The notes below the pieces were generated by a model that saw nothing but the letters and a program-made list of their open reading frames with translations, made no database searches and was not told the origin of the DNA. 64,000 nt of DNA from Diphasiastrum complanatum. Its lineage: Eukaryota; Streptophyta; Lycopodiopsida; Lycopodiales; Lycopodiaceae. The stretch covers positions 57,985,600-58,049,599 of the forward strand of contig CM055096.1 of the NCBI GenBank assembly GCA_029204225.1, written 5' to 3'. Within the stretch, counting starts at the first letter, position 1; each line of letters starts with the position of its first letter. Of this stretch, positions 23,345 to 34,756 are shown piece by piece. The translations under genes were made by a program, and so were the position numbers.

Positions 23345-23569
23345 ACAAAACCAATAAAAGCTATTATGGAGAGAGTTGAGTACATTTTCTAACCACAGAT
23401 GGGAGTCATGAAGGATCTGTCCCTCTCAGTACGGAAGGCCCTGTGCATGATGCTCAATGGTCTCCCACAGGAAAAGATTTTGTGGTGGTATATGGGTTCA
23501 TGCCAGCAAAGGTTACATACTCATTGCAATCCATTATTTGAATTTGGAACTAGGCCTTATAGCAGTCAG
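23345..23569 (+). pseudogene. EIF2A: eIF2A-like fragment with stop and frameshift
   Basis: One + frame reads TNKSYYGES, a TGA, then VHFLTTDGSHEG, EGPVHDAQWSPTGKDF and VVVYGFMPAK. After a small frameshift it continues HCNPLFEFGTRPYSSQ, followed by a possible donor GT at 23570. These blocks are in the order seen in the WD40 propeller of eIF2A, an RNA-binding translation factor. The stop and frameshift argue for a pseudogene fragment or a retrocopy. No other eIF2A exons were recognised nearby. The left border is uncertain; an acceptor-like ACAG at 23395-23398 also exists but similarity continues through it. Confidence 0.62.
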
Positions 23570-24400
23570 GTGGAATCCTCATTAAGCTTTTTTACAAGCT
23601 ACAAGTATAATAACCACTTGCGGGCTATTTAAACGATGTAGGTAACAGATACGAATCCTGGTGTGTGTAATACTTGTAATTGACCAATATGGTAAATAGA
23701 AATTAGCTGTTAAATAATGCCCTTGTGCTTGCTTCAGTACACATGTCGAATCAGCTTAAATGACAGGCCTGTTTCCTGGCCTATCTCTTGGGCACATAAG
23801 CACTTTAGCTCCAGATTCTTGTGGTCATCACCCTTGTGAAAGCGAGCGTACTCCTTGTGAAAGAAATGCACCCTTTCAATTACTATCGTCTTAAGCCTGT
23901 AGTGTTAATCTTTATTGTGATCTCAAGCTAGAAGTATTATGGCTCTCACCTGTCTAAAGGACTACATGTGGAGTTATTGAAAGAAGACTTCTTTTCTGGC
24001 TTGCAAGCTATGAATTTCACTCAGGACAAAAATTATGAGCATCTACAAGTTTAATATCAAAATCTACCACTATAGGGCACTTGTCAAGGTCAGCAAGAAC
24101 TAAAAATGGAGTTACAATGACATGTGTATGTTCTTTGGAATCAATTCTAAGATAATGTACATGTGAGAGATTTGGTTATCTAACCTCCATTGGTCCATCT
24201 TTGGTAGATGTATCATAGTAGAGGTTGGTCACCAATTCAGCATCAATAATAGAAGTGGTTTCTATCACTTTCTATTTTCTATTTTCATGAATAGTGCATC
24301 TCATTTTGGCAACATTTGTTGAGGTGGACACTAGAAAACTTGTAGCACCAGGTAAATGTAAGGAATATTCTTGTGAAGGAACATTTAATGAGTGCTTCGG
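23570..24400. other. No feature recognised
   Basis: Read for further eIF2A exons and for transposon ends without result. Confidence 0.35.
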
Positions 24401-26300
24401 GCCTTGATCTTTTTTTTTATCATTTTCTTAAATCCTTGTTTAGCAGGTTTAGGCTAATCAGTTTCTTCTTGGGATATGGACAATAAGCTACATTTCTCTT
24501 CAAGGTGGACTGCAAGGGAGTACTTTGGGAGGATTTACCAACTTTGGTGGTCTTTTGTATTGAGGAGGGTCTTTGCAATTTGAAAGGGCCTCACAAGCAA
24601 TCAAAACTTATTCTTTTCAGCTTTGAAGGAAACATGAAAGACACATTATTTTTAGAAGCCTATGCTGAGCATGGAAAGAATTTTTTTTGATATAGAAATT
24701 AATTTTTTTTTGAAAATAATAATTGTTATTGTTTTTAGTGCCTCGTCAAATAAGTTCCTCACGTAGGCATGCTCTCAAAGTCGGATTTTCGATAAGCCAT
24801 TCTCAAGAATGTAGAGATATATCTTCTTATCAAGGGCCTTCACAATAATACTCTATAGTACTGGTAAAGCAAAGGCTTTTTTGCATTTCAGCTTTTTAGA
24901 CTCAACAACTCAACCTTTGGTCTATCTGATCATAAATGTGACCCCCTATTCAAAAGCCTCTTTTGATTTTCTTGAAAATTTTCAAAGAAATCAACATCGA
25001 CAAATATGCCAACATTTTTTGATTTTTATTTTTGCTGGCAGTGTTGTCAAGTTGCAAGTAAAGAATCTTGAGAAGACTATTATCATATTCAACTATTATT
25101 CTATGAATTATGGTAGTGGTCAAGTTTGGATCATTTTGAACGTTGATATATTTGAAATACACTTCAGATTGCAAAGTGAAATCTACTTTATTTAAAGTCT
25201 TTGGCATTTTCACAAAATGTGTTAGTAGTGTTTTTTCCCTGATCCATTTCATCGATGATGAGACCCAAGTACTTCTAAGGAGACTCAAAATATTGTTTTC
25301 TATGATTTGCGAGCTTTTGTCTTTCCATTGTTGCACTTTTTGAAGTTTGAGTGACTTTGTAATTTCCACTAAGAAATACAAACAAAATTGAGTAAAAAAT
25401 TGAAAATATAAATAAAATAACAAATAGGTGTGAAATAATTATCAAAAGCAACGAAATGTAAAACTTATCAAATACATTTTTCTTGTGCTGTTTTGGCTTG
25501 TTCTTTGACTTCTCTCAAGTAAAATACACATTCTTGATTTTTTTTTAGAAATTTTCACTAGACCGAAATCTCTTTTTCAAATTTTCATGAAATATAAATA
25601 ACTCAGATGCAAAACATTCATGGGATATCACAAAATCTTTATACATTAACAATATTTTCAAATTTGTAAAATTGTTTGCATGGTAAAAATCATATAGAAA
25701 TTTTGAAGCTTTTTGGCATGCACATTACTGAAATGCAATGACCAGGCTTTTGTAGTTAAGACATCTAGTAGAAATGTTTCATCCTTGGACCGAACCTTGC
25801 AAAGTCACATTCTTTTGTAATCATGTGAATATGAGCAAGTCTTGATCAGTTTCCAATTGCATGAATGCTTTTGAAAGCTTTACAAGAAGATACTTTAGTT
25901 GTTTCTCAAAAATGAAAATTACTTTTTAAATAAGGCCTTGTAGTTGAACACAAATAGTAATTTCAATCATCTTTTGTCCTTGAAATAAAGTTTGGTTGAG
26001 TTTGTTTGATTTCAATAAAAGGTTAATGTTTGTAAACAAGTGGAAACACAACAAATTATGTTTTACACTTTACAAATTTCATGTGGTTCAAGTGATTGAT
26101 TTTGGCGTTTTATCATTGTACAACTTGCTTGTAAATTTCTTCTAAATTTTCATTGACTTTGGATTCTGCTTTGTAGAAAAAACTTGCGATAATCACACTT
26201 ACGTCCTAATTGGAGTCCATTTAAGGTTATTAATTATATTTCTGGCCTAGTTCTAACCATAAAATTGTACATTGAAGTGTAAAAATATCGACATCAAGGA
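24400..26300 (-). pseudogene. DUF7869-like transposase relic, copy 1
   Basis: Reading leftwards: an N-terminal segment (about 26180-25690, diverged, comparable to 35640-35220), a middle segment (about 25640-25480, KRDFGLVKISKK), then KYLGLIIDEMDQ near 25270-25235, and KILYLQLDNTASKNKNQKM near 25075-25015 followed by GGHIYDQIDQRLSC. The order '(V/I)IDGMDQ ... LQLDN..KNKN ... VGHTH..IDQ' is that of a transposase-like family carrying the domain catalogued as DUF7869. The Asp residues of DxMDQ, QLDN and IDQ are candidates for a catalytic triad (my inference). Stops (one just before GGHIY) and frameshifts show it is dead. Boundaries are estimates; no terminal repeats found. Confidence 0.7.
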
Positions 26301-26525
26301 TTATTCCAAATCCTCTAAACCGATTGTGGACATTTAGAAAACATACAAATTTGAAAATGAAATAGTAATTTTTGAGTTTCAATAGTTGCTAGTCGGGCCT
26401 TCCTTCGGTCAATACTCCTGTCTTGAGGAAATAACACTCTAACCAGGATGTAAATCCAAGTGCTTCAACTTCCAATCTAATGTAGAGCTTGACTCCAATC
26501 CCATCCAAGACCGCATCTTAGCCGA

Positions 26526-26538
26526 GCTCTAATACCAA
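26526..26538 (-). promoter_or_regulatory. Possible minus-strand primer-binding site
   Basis: The minus strand reads TTGGTATTAGAGC, a copia-like primer-binding site, preceded by an LTR-type end TTTACA (+ strand TGTAAA at 26539). Only 25 bases separate it from the LTR start at 26565, so at most it is the stub of an element cut by that insertion. It could be chance. Confidence 0.35.
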
Positions 26539-26564
26539 TGTAAAGAACACTCACTAGGGAAAAC

Positions 26565-27744
26565 TGTTGGATTTATTCCCTCTACTCTCCTTAAATCCCA
26601 TTTTAATCTGCCTCCATTCATGCTACATATTTACTAACGTTGTCGCGCAGTTTGCATATTTACATGCAAATTCGCACAGACGAAGAAAAGGCGAAAGAAT
26701 CGTGACACTGTGTTTTTACACACGTTATGGTGACAGGCGAAAAGGGGACACTATCTTACAGAATGCCAAAGGTGCCCTAAAAGCAAAGGCACCCTATAAA
26801 TCTAATCCTAAGGCTACTCGTAAGAGTGACGCACTCTTTGCATTGTCATCACCAACGATCACTTCAGCATTGACTGACGTCGCACCCTTTTCACGCTCAC
26901 CCCATGCAGTTGCGCTAATAGACTGGACAACGACTGCAACCACCCACGATCTCTTACAGACAACACATCCACTCTGTACTTTCCACCTCTGCACACCTGT
27001 AATATAATGTATATATACTGGATACCATTTGCGTATTCAGGTTAACGAGGTTAATGAGTGAATGAGTTGATGAGTTGATGAATGAGACGAAGTAGATGCC
27101 TTGTGCATTGATTCTTGATTGTTAGCAATAAGGTTTTATTCCTTTAACAGATTGCATAAGCTTCGTAGGGCATGCGATTTCGTCCGCTATCGTCTTGTGC
27201 TCTACCACATTATTGACATGTATACATGATATAGTTAATCTGATGCAGTTTTTTGTTCTGCGTTCAGATCTATGTTAATATTGTTATGCTTATCATTCAT
27301 TCTGTCTGATCTTTGTAGTTGTTCTTTCTGGTAATAAACGACTAACATTTAGTCTTGTCTTTTGCGAATCATTCGCGACTAATTATCAGTCGAGCACCGT
27401 CTAGCCCTTCGCGAATCATTCGTGACGAATAGTTTGTCTTACTATTCGTGACAAACCATTCTTATGGAGTTTCATTCATTTATTAAAGTTTGGCTACGTA
27501 ATCAAGAACGATTGTGATTCCCATCACTACCATTTTGTTCGTTCTGATAGGCGTAGTCATGCTTTCGGAGAGAGTCGTATAGCTCGTTCCGCTGCGCACG
27601 GACATTTTCATGTTCGAGTTCACTTCTCGTTCGTTTCTTGTTCGAGTTCGTTTCTCATTCGTGTTTGTCTTACTTCTTTGAGCTTATTTTTCGTTTCTAA
27701 CATACTACCCTTTTCTCAACTCGTTCATCTTCCTCTCTCCAACA
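26565..27744 (+). repeat. 5' LTR of a Ty1/copia element
   Basis: Begins TGTTGGATTTATTCCC and ends CTCTCCAACA, directly before a primer-binding-like TGTTATTAGAGC at 27745. About 1.18 kb. TATATATA near 27008 is a plausible promoter. Near 27360-27450 the words TTCGCGA, ATTCGCGACTAAT and ATTCGTGAC recur as short imperfect repeats. The gag starts 200 bp downstream in the same orientation. The 3' LTR is not in the window. Confidence 0.7.
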
Positions 27745-27938
27745 TGTTATTAGAGCTATTTTCATAGCTTGATAAGCTTCCACAGTACAAGACTCTACTA
27801 GTTGATAGAGTAATTGTTTTCTTCTTCTGTATTTTTTTTTTTTCAGTATCAGATTTTCATACTTAAGTCACTGATAGTTTCTCCTATCACTCAAACTAAC
27901 TCTTCCACATGGATTCCCAAGGGTAAGCCAGTCCTATC

Positions 27939-29170
27939 ATGGACAAGCTTGATGGAGCCAATTACCATTTGTGGAAATTTAAGATGAAAATTGTACTAAT
28001 GGCAAAAGAATTGTACGACGTTGTTACAGGTGTAGAAGGGAAACCCGAAGAGGACGACACGACAATTGCCAGATGGAAGCTGAAGGATGGAAAAGCTTTC
28101 GCGCTGATCATCCTCAACATCACGGATACCCAGATCGGCCATGTATCCGAGGCTCAGACATCGAAAAAAGTCTGGGACATCTTGAGCACACTATACGAAG
28201 TGCGAGATATAGCTTCCAAGCTACATCTCAGGAAAAAATTCTACTCTCTCGAGATGGTGATGCTCTGCAGAATCACATTAATCAATTCAAGAACCTGCTA
28301 AGACAAATGGCTGCTGTCGGATCTGTCATAGATGATCAAGACGCAGTGATGCAACTGCTTACAAGCTTGCCAAGTTCTTATGACAACTGGGTGATGATCA
28401 TCATGACTCATCCAGAATTGACTCTTTCGAGAGTCATTACTATGTTGTTGCAGGAAGACACGCGAAGGAACGAAGCCTTGAGTTGCTCAGCTGATTCTCA
28501 CGCCTTGTACACCAACAAGAGCACGACAAAATAGAAGAAGAAGAAAGGCCCAAAGCAATCAAAGCCAGACCAGAAACCAGCTCATCACAAGGAACAATCG
28601 AATCCACAGACAAAGAAGAAGCTGTCTTGCAGATACTGCAAATGAAACAACCACGAAATACAAGACTGTTGAATACTTCAAGTGAAGAACAACAACAAAG
28701 GGCATTCGAATCAAGCGGAAAATGCAACTGCAGAAGCTCCACAGCCTATTCAGGAAGCGGATCATGATGCCTTCAGGACCAACAATCAAGGAGGATCTGG
28801 CGACAGTTCTTGGTTCCTAGATTCCGGAGCCACTCAGCACATGACTAGTCTCATTGGCTGTTTCGAGTCCTATACATCTTATATACTCAGAAATTCGTTC
28901 ACCTTGGCGACAATAGCACACAAGCTATTAAAGGTGAAGGTACTGTAAGATTATGCTTTGCAAATGATCAGTCTAAGCTACTCTCTAAAGTCCTGTATGT
29001 ACCAAAGTTATCTACGAATATGCTCTCTGTAAGCAGAATCACAGATCTAGTACATAGAGTAGAGTTCGAATGTGATCAGTGTAAAGTAGTTGATAGGACA
29101 GACAAGATCCTAGCACTCGGAAAGAGGCATGGATACTTGTATAAGTTGAGAAGCAGCTCACATATCTGTT
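27939..29170 (+). pseudogene. Ty1/copia gag-protease, first part of a chimera
   Basis: Starts MDKLDGANYHLWKFKMKIVL (gag N-terminus), then KVWDILSTLYEV. After a frameshift near 28270 it goes on QFKNLLRQMAAVG and LLTSLPSSYDNWV (gag C-terminal part), then a damaged knuckle region (CRYCK near 28628) and a protease with SWFLDSGATQHMTS near 28810 (catalytic D present). VLYVPKLSTNMLSVSRI (near 28993) and LGKRHGYLYKLRS follow as the start of the pre-integrase region. It then stops and is followed by a second, related gag tail. Two frameshifts and several stops. Confidence 0.85.
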
Positions 29171-31672
29171 GAGAGCCTTACCCAGATCTTTCCAGATGAC
29201 ACAAACCCTGCTCGCGAAAGATCCTACAATGAACCTCGAACAGGCGATTGTCAAGATTCGAGAGGAAGTCAAGGCCAGAGAGCATCTTGATCACAAAGAT
29301 GGTTCTGACCAGGCACTCTACGACAATAGAAAAAAATCAAAGAAACAGTTCAAGCCTAAGAGGGAGTCGAATCAGAGGCAGGATTGTGACCAGCAAGCAG
29401 AGGGGACCATCAAAAGCAACTGGAAGAGCAAAGGGAGGTTGAAATGACAAGATGCAGACAAGAAGACCTGCACGAGATGCAGAAGAGATGGGCATACAGT
29501 AGATACCTGCTGGCTCAATCCCAAGATTGAGTGTATCCATTGTCATAAGAAGGGTCATGCAGCCAGAACCCAAGAAACAGATCAGCACAGAAAAGACAGG
29601 AGAACAATAATAGTTCTTCCTATGTCGAGGAGCCTGAGAGCTCGAAGATGGGCAAAGAAAGAACGAACAAAAATTGTTCGACCGCCTACATCTGTGAAGA
29701 TGTGTGTGCAGCATCAATGTTTGACACACACGAGGTGATCCTGGATTCAAGAGCCACCTCGCACTTTGTGACATCAAGACGAATCATGTCTGATTTCAGA
29801 AGTGTAGATCCCTCAAGATTCAAAGTTCTTGGAGATGGATCCAGACATCAAGTGAACGATATTGGTTCACTATGTCTCAACACAAACGACAGAGACAGAC
29901 AACTCGAAGACGTTCTGTTCGTGCCAACTTTGCAGCAAGACTTGCTCTCTGTAGAAAGAATAGCAGATGCAGGGATGCGTGTGACGTTTTCTAATGAAGC
30001 ATGCAACGTGATTGATGCTAGCACCAGCACTCTCATTGCTCAAGGCAGCAGGAAGGGCAATCTATATCATCTAAAGATGCGCCTACCTGAAGATCAGATG
30101 CATCAGACCCATGATGACTCTGTGGCACAAAAGACTCTGCCACATGAATTCAATGGCACTCTACCAGGCAAGTCATCATGGAGCAATAACAGGGGTCAGC
30201 ATCTCGAATGCAACCAGTTCGACCACCTATGATGTATGTTTGAAAGACAAGATGTCACACACACCATTCGTCAAAGACTCCTACAGAACGACAAAGATTC
30301 TGGAGCTGGTGCACTTTGACATCTGCGGTCCATTCAACGTGATCTCAGTAGGAGGTTCAAAATATTATATAACCTTCATTGATGATTATAGCAAGTTTTC
30401 CAAAGTGTATTTTATTCTGTATAAATCTGAAGCACTTGATAAATTCATAGAATATGTGAATTGGGCTGAGAGATGCACATGCAACAAGGTGAAGCAGATC
30501 AGAACAGACCGAGGTGGTGAATAAATCTCGAATCACTTCATTGACTTCTGCAATCATCGTGGCATCATTCACAGAAGAACTGCAGCCTACACAACACAGC
30601 ACAATGGTGTTGCTGAACGAAAGAACATGACCCTGATGGAAGCAGCCAGATGCATGATGGCATACTCGAAGGCTCCAAGGGCACTGTGGGTTAAAGCAGT
30701 AGCTATAGCCGCATACATCCAGAATAGGACATGTGAATCTGGTGTTCCTCACACGACACCACATGAGCTATGGTGGGGTAGAAAATCCAACCTGTCTCAC
30801 GTTAGAAGATTTGGCTGTGCAGTATATGCACATATTCCTGATAAGCTTAGCAAGAAGTTTGATGAGAAAGCCGAGCAAAGATTCTGGTAGGTTATGACAA
30901 TAATTCGTCATACTACAGAATCTACATGCCAGACACGAACATGGTGAAAACATTGAGGGATGTCAAATCGACGAGAGCAGGACAATGGCCAATGAAGACC
31001 CTGTTAGCTATGAAGTTTTGGAAAGACAGTACTATGACCTGTCGCCAATGTCAGAGGGAGCAGAGGACAAACACGAAAACAAAGATTTTCCAGTCGTCTC
31101 CCATTCGAGCGACGAATCAGACGAAGAAAGATTCGAGAGGCAACCTGCCGCCGTAGTTTCTGTAAACCAAGATGGTTCCGGACTGAGCAGAGGAGACAAG
31201 GGCAAAGGCATAGCTATTCCGGAAGGATCTCCTAGAAGGTCGACAAGACCACGAAGAGCACCAGCAAGATTTGTGCCAGGCAGCTCAACTTCCACATCAG
31301 AAGAATTCTGTAGGTTCAGTGGCGAACCACAGACATTCGAGGAGGTGATTGAAGGTCCAAAAAAGGACAAATGGATCCAAGCCATGAACAAAGAGATGGA
31401 GTTCATGAGGAAGAACCAGGTATGGAGGTTGGAGCCATTACCTTGTAAGCGCAAGACTGTCAAATGCAAATGGGTTTTCAAACTAAAATATGGACCAGAC
31501 GGGAGTGTGACGAAATACAAGGCAAGACTAGTAGCGAAGGGTTTCTCTCAAAGATACGGTATTGACTACTCTGAAACCTTCTCTCCTGTCATCAAACATT
31601 CATCCCTACATTTGTTGTTTGCATATGCAGCAGCTTATGACCTCAGGATCCACATTGTGGACGAGAAGACAG
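29169..31672 (+). pseudogene. Ty1/copia gag tail to RT, second part of a chimera
   Basis: Starts inside a gag (LPRSFQMTQTLLAK, EQAIVKIREEVKA), then two zinc knuckles (CTRCRRDGHTVDTC and CIHCHKKGHAAR, 29470-29570), a protease (VILDSRATSHFVTS near 29740; DSG changed to DSR), pre-integrase (LWHKRLCHMNSMALYQ), integrase core (YITFIDDYSKFSKVYF, IRTDRGGE, then a stop, HNGVAERKNMTLMEAARCM, RRFGCAVYAHIP) and the start of RT (WIQAMNKEMEFMRKNQVW, KCKWVFKLKYGPDGS, KARLVAKGFSQRYGIDYSETF). RT breaks off near 31672 before the catalytic motif, where LTR-like sequence of another element begins. Stops and frame changes throughout. Confidence 0.88.
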
Positions 31673-31689
31673 CCTCACACATAGGAACT

Positions 31690-32149
31690 CATACATATAA
31701 GAAAAATAGCATTCTATACACAAGAATCCACTATATCATCACCAAAATGCAAAAATGGATGTAGAACCCCAAAGAGATATCTTCCATAACAATGAATGAG
31801 AGATGAATTTCTCCCACACTTGTATGCCTATTTATAGCATCCTCTTTCCCTATTTGTATGCTCTTACTAAAGCTTATCAACTTATGGAAGGTTCTAGATC
31901 TCTTCCAAATCCTAGATCTAACATGACTAGATTCAAAGCATCTCTACTTTAGAGTAGGTCCAAATTCAACCTTATCAACTTGTCTAAGTTGCCAAAAATA
32001 GTAAATCCACTATTCTTAGGCCTTACTAACTTTATAAAGTCTATCTCTAAGATAAAAATGCATATTGGCCTCAAAAATGCCAAATAAACTCAACTTGACT
32101 AAACTAAACTAGTTGATATTTTTCACAAATAGATGCGACACCAACAAGG
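31690..32149 (-). repeat. LTR-like fragment
   Basis: On the minus strand this starts TGTTGGTGTCGCATC at 32149, a typical copia LTR start, and contains a TATA-like TATTTATAG (plus-strand reading) near 31835. The other end is not clear, because no TG/CA border or primer-binding site was seen near 31672-31700. It interrupts the copia RT on its left. Confidence 0.5.
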
Positions 32150-32315
32150 ACATTGGTGTTGTATTGTCCTTTTTTGCACACAACCAGAAACCACACATTC
32201 ACAGCTTGACGAATTGTTTGAGAGGATGGCTATTGTGGTCAACAATCGTTCTTTCGACATTTTCTATTAGCTTTTAGGAATTCCTTCAATGTAACTAATT
32301 ATATCTTGTTTGCAG

Positions 32316-32991
32316 TCGTCATTGGAGCATGCACATAATCTCCCTAAGGGCAAATTCATATGGGAACATTAATCTTATCTGTTTGAAAATAAATTCCCTG
32401 ATGTCCACCCATGCCAAAGTGGACTCCATGTACAATAAGATGGTGCTGTATTTTTCCCAGTTGGATGGAGCCATTGTAAATAGCCAGCTGGAGATTATTG
32501 ATGCAGAAGTAAGTATTTTTCATCATGTATTTGATACGTAGATAGATTTTTTTTTCTCTGAGTACACAATTGACCTATTATACCTTTTGTGATTTCAGTC
32601 AGCTCAACAAGATGATGGACACAGTTGTGGCTGGTTCTCCATCCGCAATGTTCAAGACTTTTTAAAGTGGTACACCATGCAATCCTGGGCTCCAGATATA
32701 CGAGAGATAAATAAACTAGTTAATGTTTTAACTATGTTATCTTGATTGTTTATTAACCCGATTATTTTAGATTTGTTTTTAGATAAATCAATTAACCCGG
32801 TTATTTTGGATTTGCAGCAGAGCTTTTACAATGAATGAGATATATGTGTTTCGTCAACAAATGTTGGTGAACTTGTTATCTCATGCAACACTCTATCCAG
32901 CTGCGAAAATAGGAGGGAAATCCAGTTCACAGCTGACACTTGTGCAGGGTGGAGACAACCCATATTTCTTTTTAGATGTAGAAAAAGAATA
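32316..32991 (+). pseudogene. Ulp1/C48-type cysteine peptidase exons
   Basis: A first exon (32316 to about 32508), with acceptor TTTGCAG and donor GTAAGT, holds RHWSMHIISL (catalytic His of 'HW') and QLEIIDAE. The next begins after TTTCAG near 32600 and reads SAQQDDGHSCGWFSIRNVQ, matching the C48 'Q.D..SCG.F' block with oxyanion Gln and catalytic Cys. A third, near 32820-32991, reads MNEIYVFRQQMLVNLLSHA and ends VEKE with TAG. Between His and Cys the usual 'DS' reads INSL, so the catalytic Asp seems replaced by Asn. Such peptidases process SUMO in hosts and also occur captured in Mutator-like and other transposons. Upstream exons were not found; the third junction is uncertain. Probably a broken gene. 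Confidence 0.6.
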
Positions 32992-32999
32992 GATTAAAT

Positions 33000-33950
33000 A
33001 GCAATATACATTTTTTATATAATGTCCTGTGAATAAATATGGGCTTATAGAATGATAGAGACAATGGGAGAAAATATAGGACACACATGTGTTAGGGGTA
33101 ATTTGGTCTTCTAACCACCTATTACTATCTACGACTAAACTAGTGATATGCCCAACATATTACTCATAGAGAATAGGTACAAAACCATAGTAATCCAAGC
33201 CGACATATCAGAATCTGACTTTAACCATTCATAGAATGTAATGAAACTAACTAACGCATTCACATTTCACATCTCCATTACTACAGAACAAAACAGTAAC
33301 CTGACAAAGCATCATCATTACAAAATCCAGAAATTCACAACACATATACACAAGGAAATAACATTGCTTAGTTACATTCCATACAATAAACGACCATCAA
33401 GTACATCAAATCGCAAGACTGAACAATATCTAGAATCCACAACATGGTCGTTCAAAAGGTCTTAAACAAGGCAATACACTTCTTGCTACCTGCAACCTGA
33501 CATGGAATATGAATGACTGATTCTACAATTGCTCGTCTCTCACCCTTATGATGCCTGATCATACTACTGCTAACCAGTGTAAAATCAAGAGTGTCTCTCT
33601 TCGCACATAGCTTCCCTATTTATACAATCCTGAATTTGCAGCAACAACCTTCCCACAACTCCGCACAAGACCGCCATTGTCTCGTATGCGGTTTATTTGC
33701 AGACGGTTTGACTACCACTAATATGACCGCAATCGTTACCTTTGCGGTTGCTTTCGCTCCGTTCGACTTCCAACCGAATACGACCTTACATTCTAAATTA
33801 ATGAACTACAAAAATGACCATACCTTTTATCCTATCATTCTTCCCTCTATGGTAAATCAACAATTAAAATACATGACCCATGTTAAATTTTAAAGTCTAA
33901 CTTTATTAAACATAATACATTGATTTAACACATATTCCCCGACGAAGAAA
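33000..33950. other. No feature recognised
   Basis: AT-rich sequence after the peptidase stop. Short open frames show no recognisable pattern. Confidence 0.35.
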
Positions 33951-33959
33951 ACCGAATTC

Positions 33960-34745
33960 CACCAAGGTTTACTGTTGTTGTCACTTCAACCGTTTCCAGC
34001 ACCTAACCTCCTTGGTGTCGGTCTCACTTTCACTATCATCGGACGTTTGGGCTTTTGACCAATCACTCATCGAATGTCCCTGCTCATCAATGGCAAGCGG
34101 CTTGTATATCTTGAGTATTCCCTTTGATTTGGGCATCTCTACTAGTGCGGTCGCAACCACCGTTGTTGGTGATGATGATTCGCCCCATTGTCTTAGTACC
34201 GATGTGCATGGCCCTGTCTGATTAGTTTGAGCAACAATTGATGATCTGTGCCGATCACCCATGATACCAGTCTTGGTGTTGTTTTTGTGAGCATCACGTT
34301 GTTCAACCATTATGTGGTCATCAGCGTATAGCGTTTGTTAACGAATAACTCTTGTGTTTGCTGCATCGTAATTGCCACAAAATTTCAAAACTCTAAAGTC
34401 CCGTATGTCACAGATTTTTGTGTGCTTTTGTTGGTGTGCCTGTCTGTAATGCATTGTTCCATTTGCTTTACACGCTGTCGGAAGTTTCGTTCCAACAATA
34501 GTATAATTGCCATAGCAGTGGGTACGATACATCCACATACTTTACTATAGTAGCATACACTGCATCAAATTCTACGCAATCTCTTGCCGACCAAGGTTTA
34601 AATTTTGCTTGCCTCTGAATTGCACTATAGTGCACGTCGTCGTGCATTTTTAAAGAACGTTTGGTTTCATACTAATATTGTACCGCAAACAACATGGAAT
34701 TCTCCGTTATGATTTCTATCCCGTCCGCATGTTTGATCTTCATCC
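33960..34745 (-). pseudogene. Unrecognised coding-like relic
   Basis: On the minus strand, 34745 to about 34480 reads as a coherent protein with few stops: WMKIKHADGIEIITENSM, AIQRQAKFKPWSARDCVEFD, YATIVKYVDVSYPLLWQLYY. To its left another frame (34310-33981) encodes GILKIYKPLAIDEQGHSM and an acidic tail SDDSESETD. I do not recognise the family. The composition resembles a folded domain followed by a charged linker. It lies next to a DUF7869-like relic on the same strand and could belong to that element or to a host gene. Confidence 0.35.
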
Positions 34746-34756
34746 ACCCCTAACAT

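Noticed and set aside
24950-25423. 157-codon minus-strand frame as one gene
   Set aside because: It mixes two frames of the decayed transposase. Only the part with YLQLDNTASKNKN is in the original frame.
26567-27007. 146-codon frame within the LTR
   Set aside because: It lies wholly inside the LTR upstream of the TATA-like site and shows no domain.
31032-31520. 162-codon minus-strand frame
   Set aside because: It lies antisense to the copia integrase end and RT start, whose plus-strand motifs are clear.
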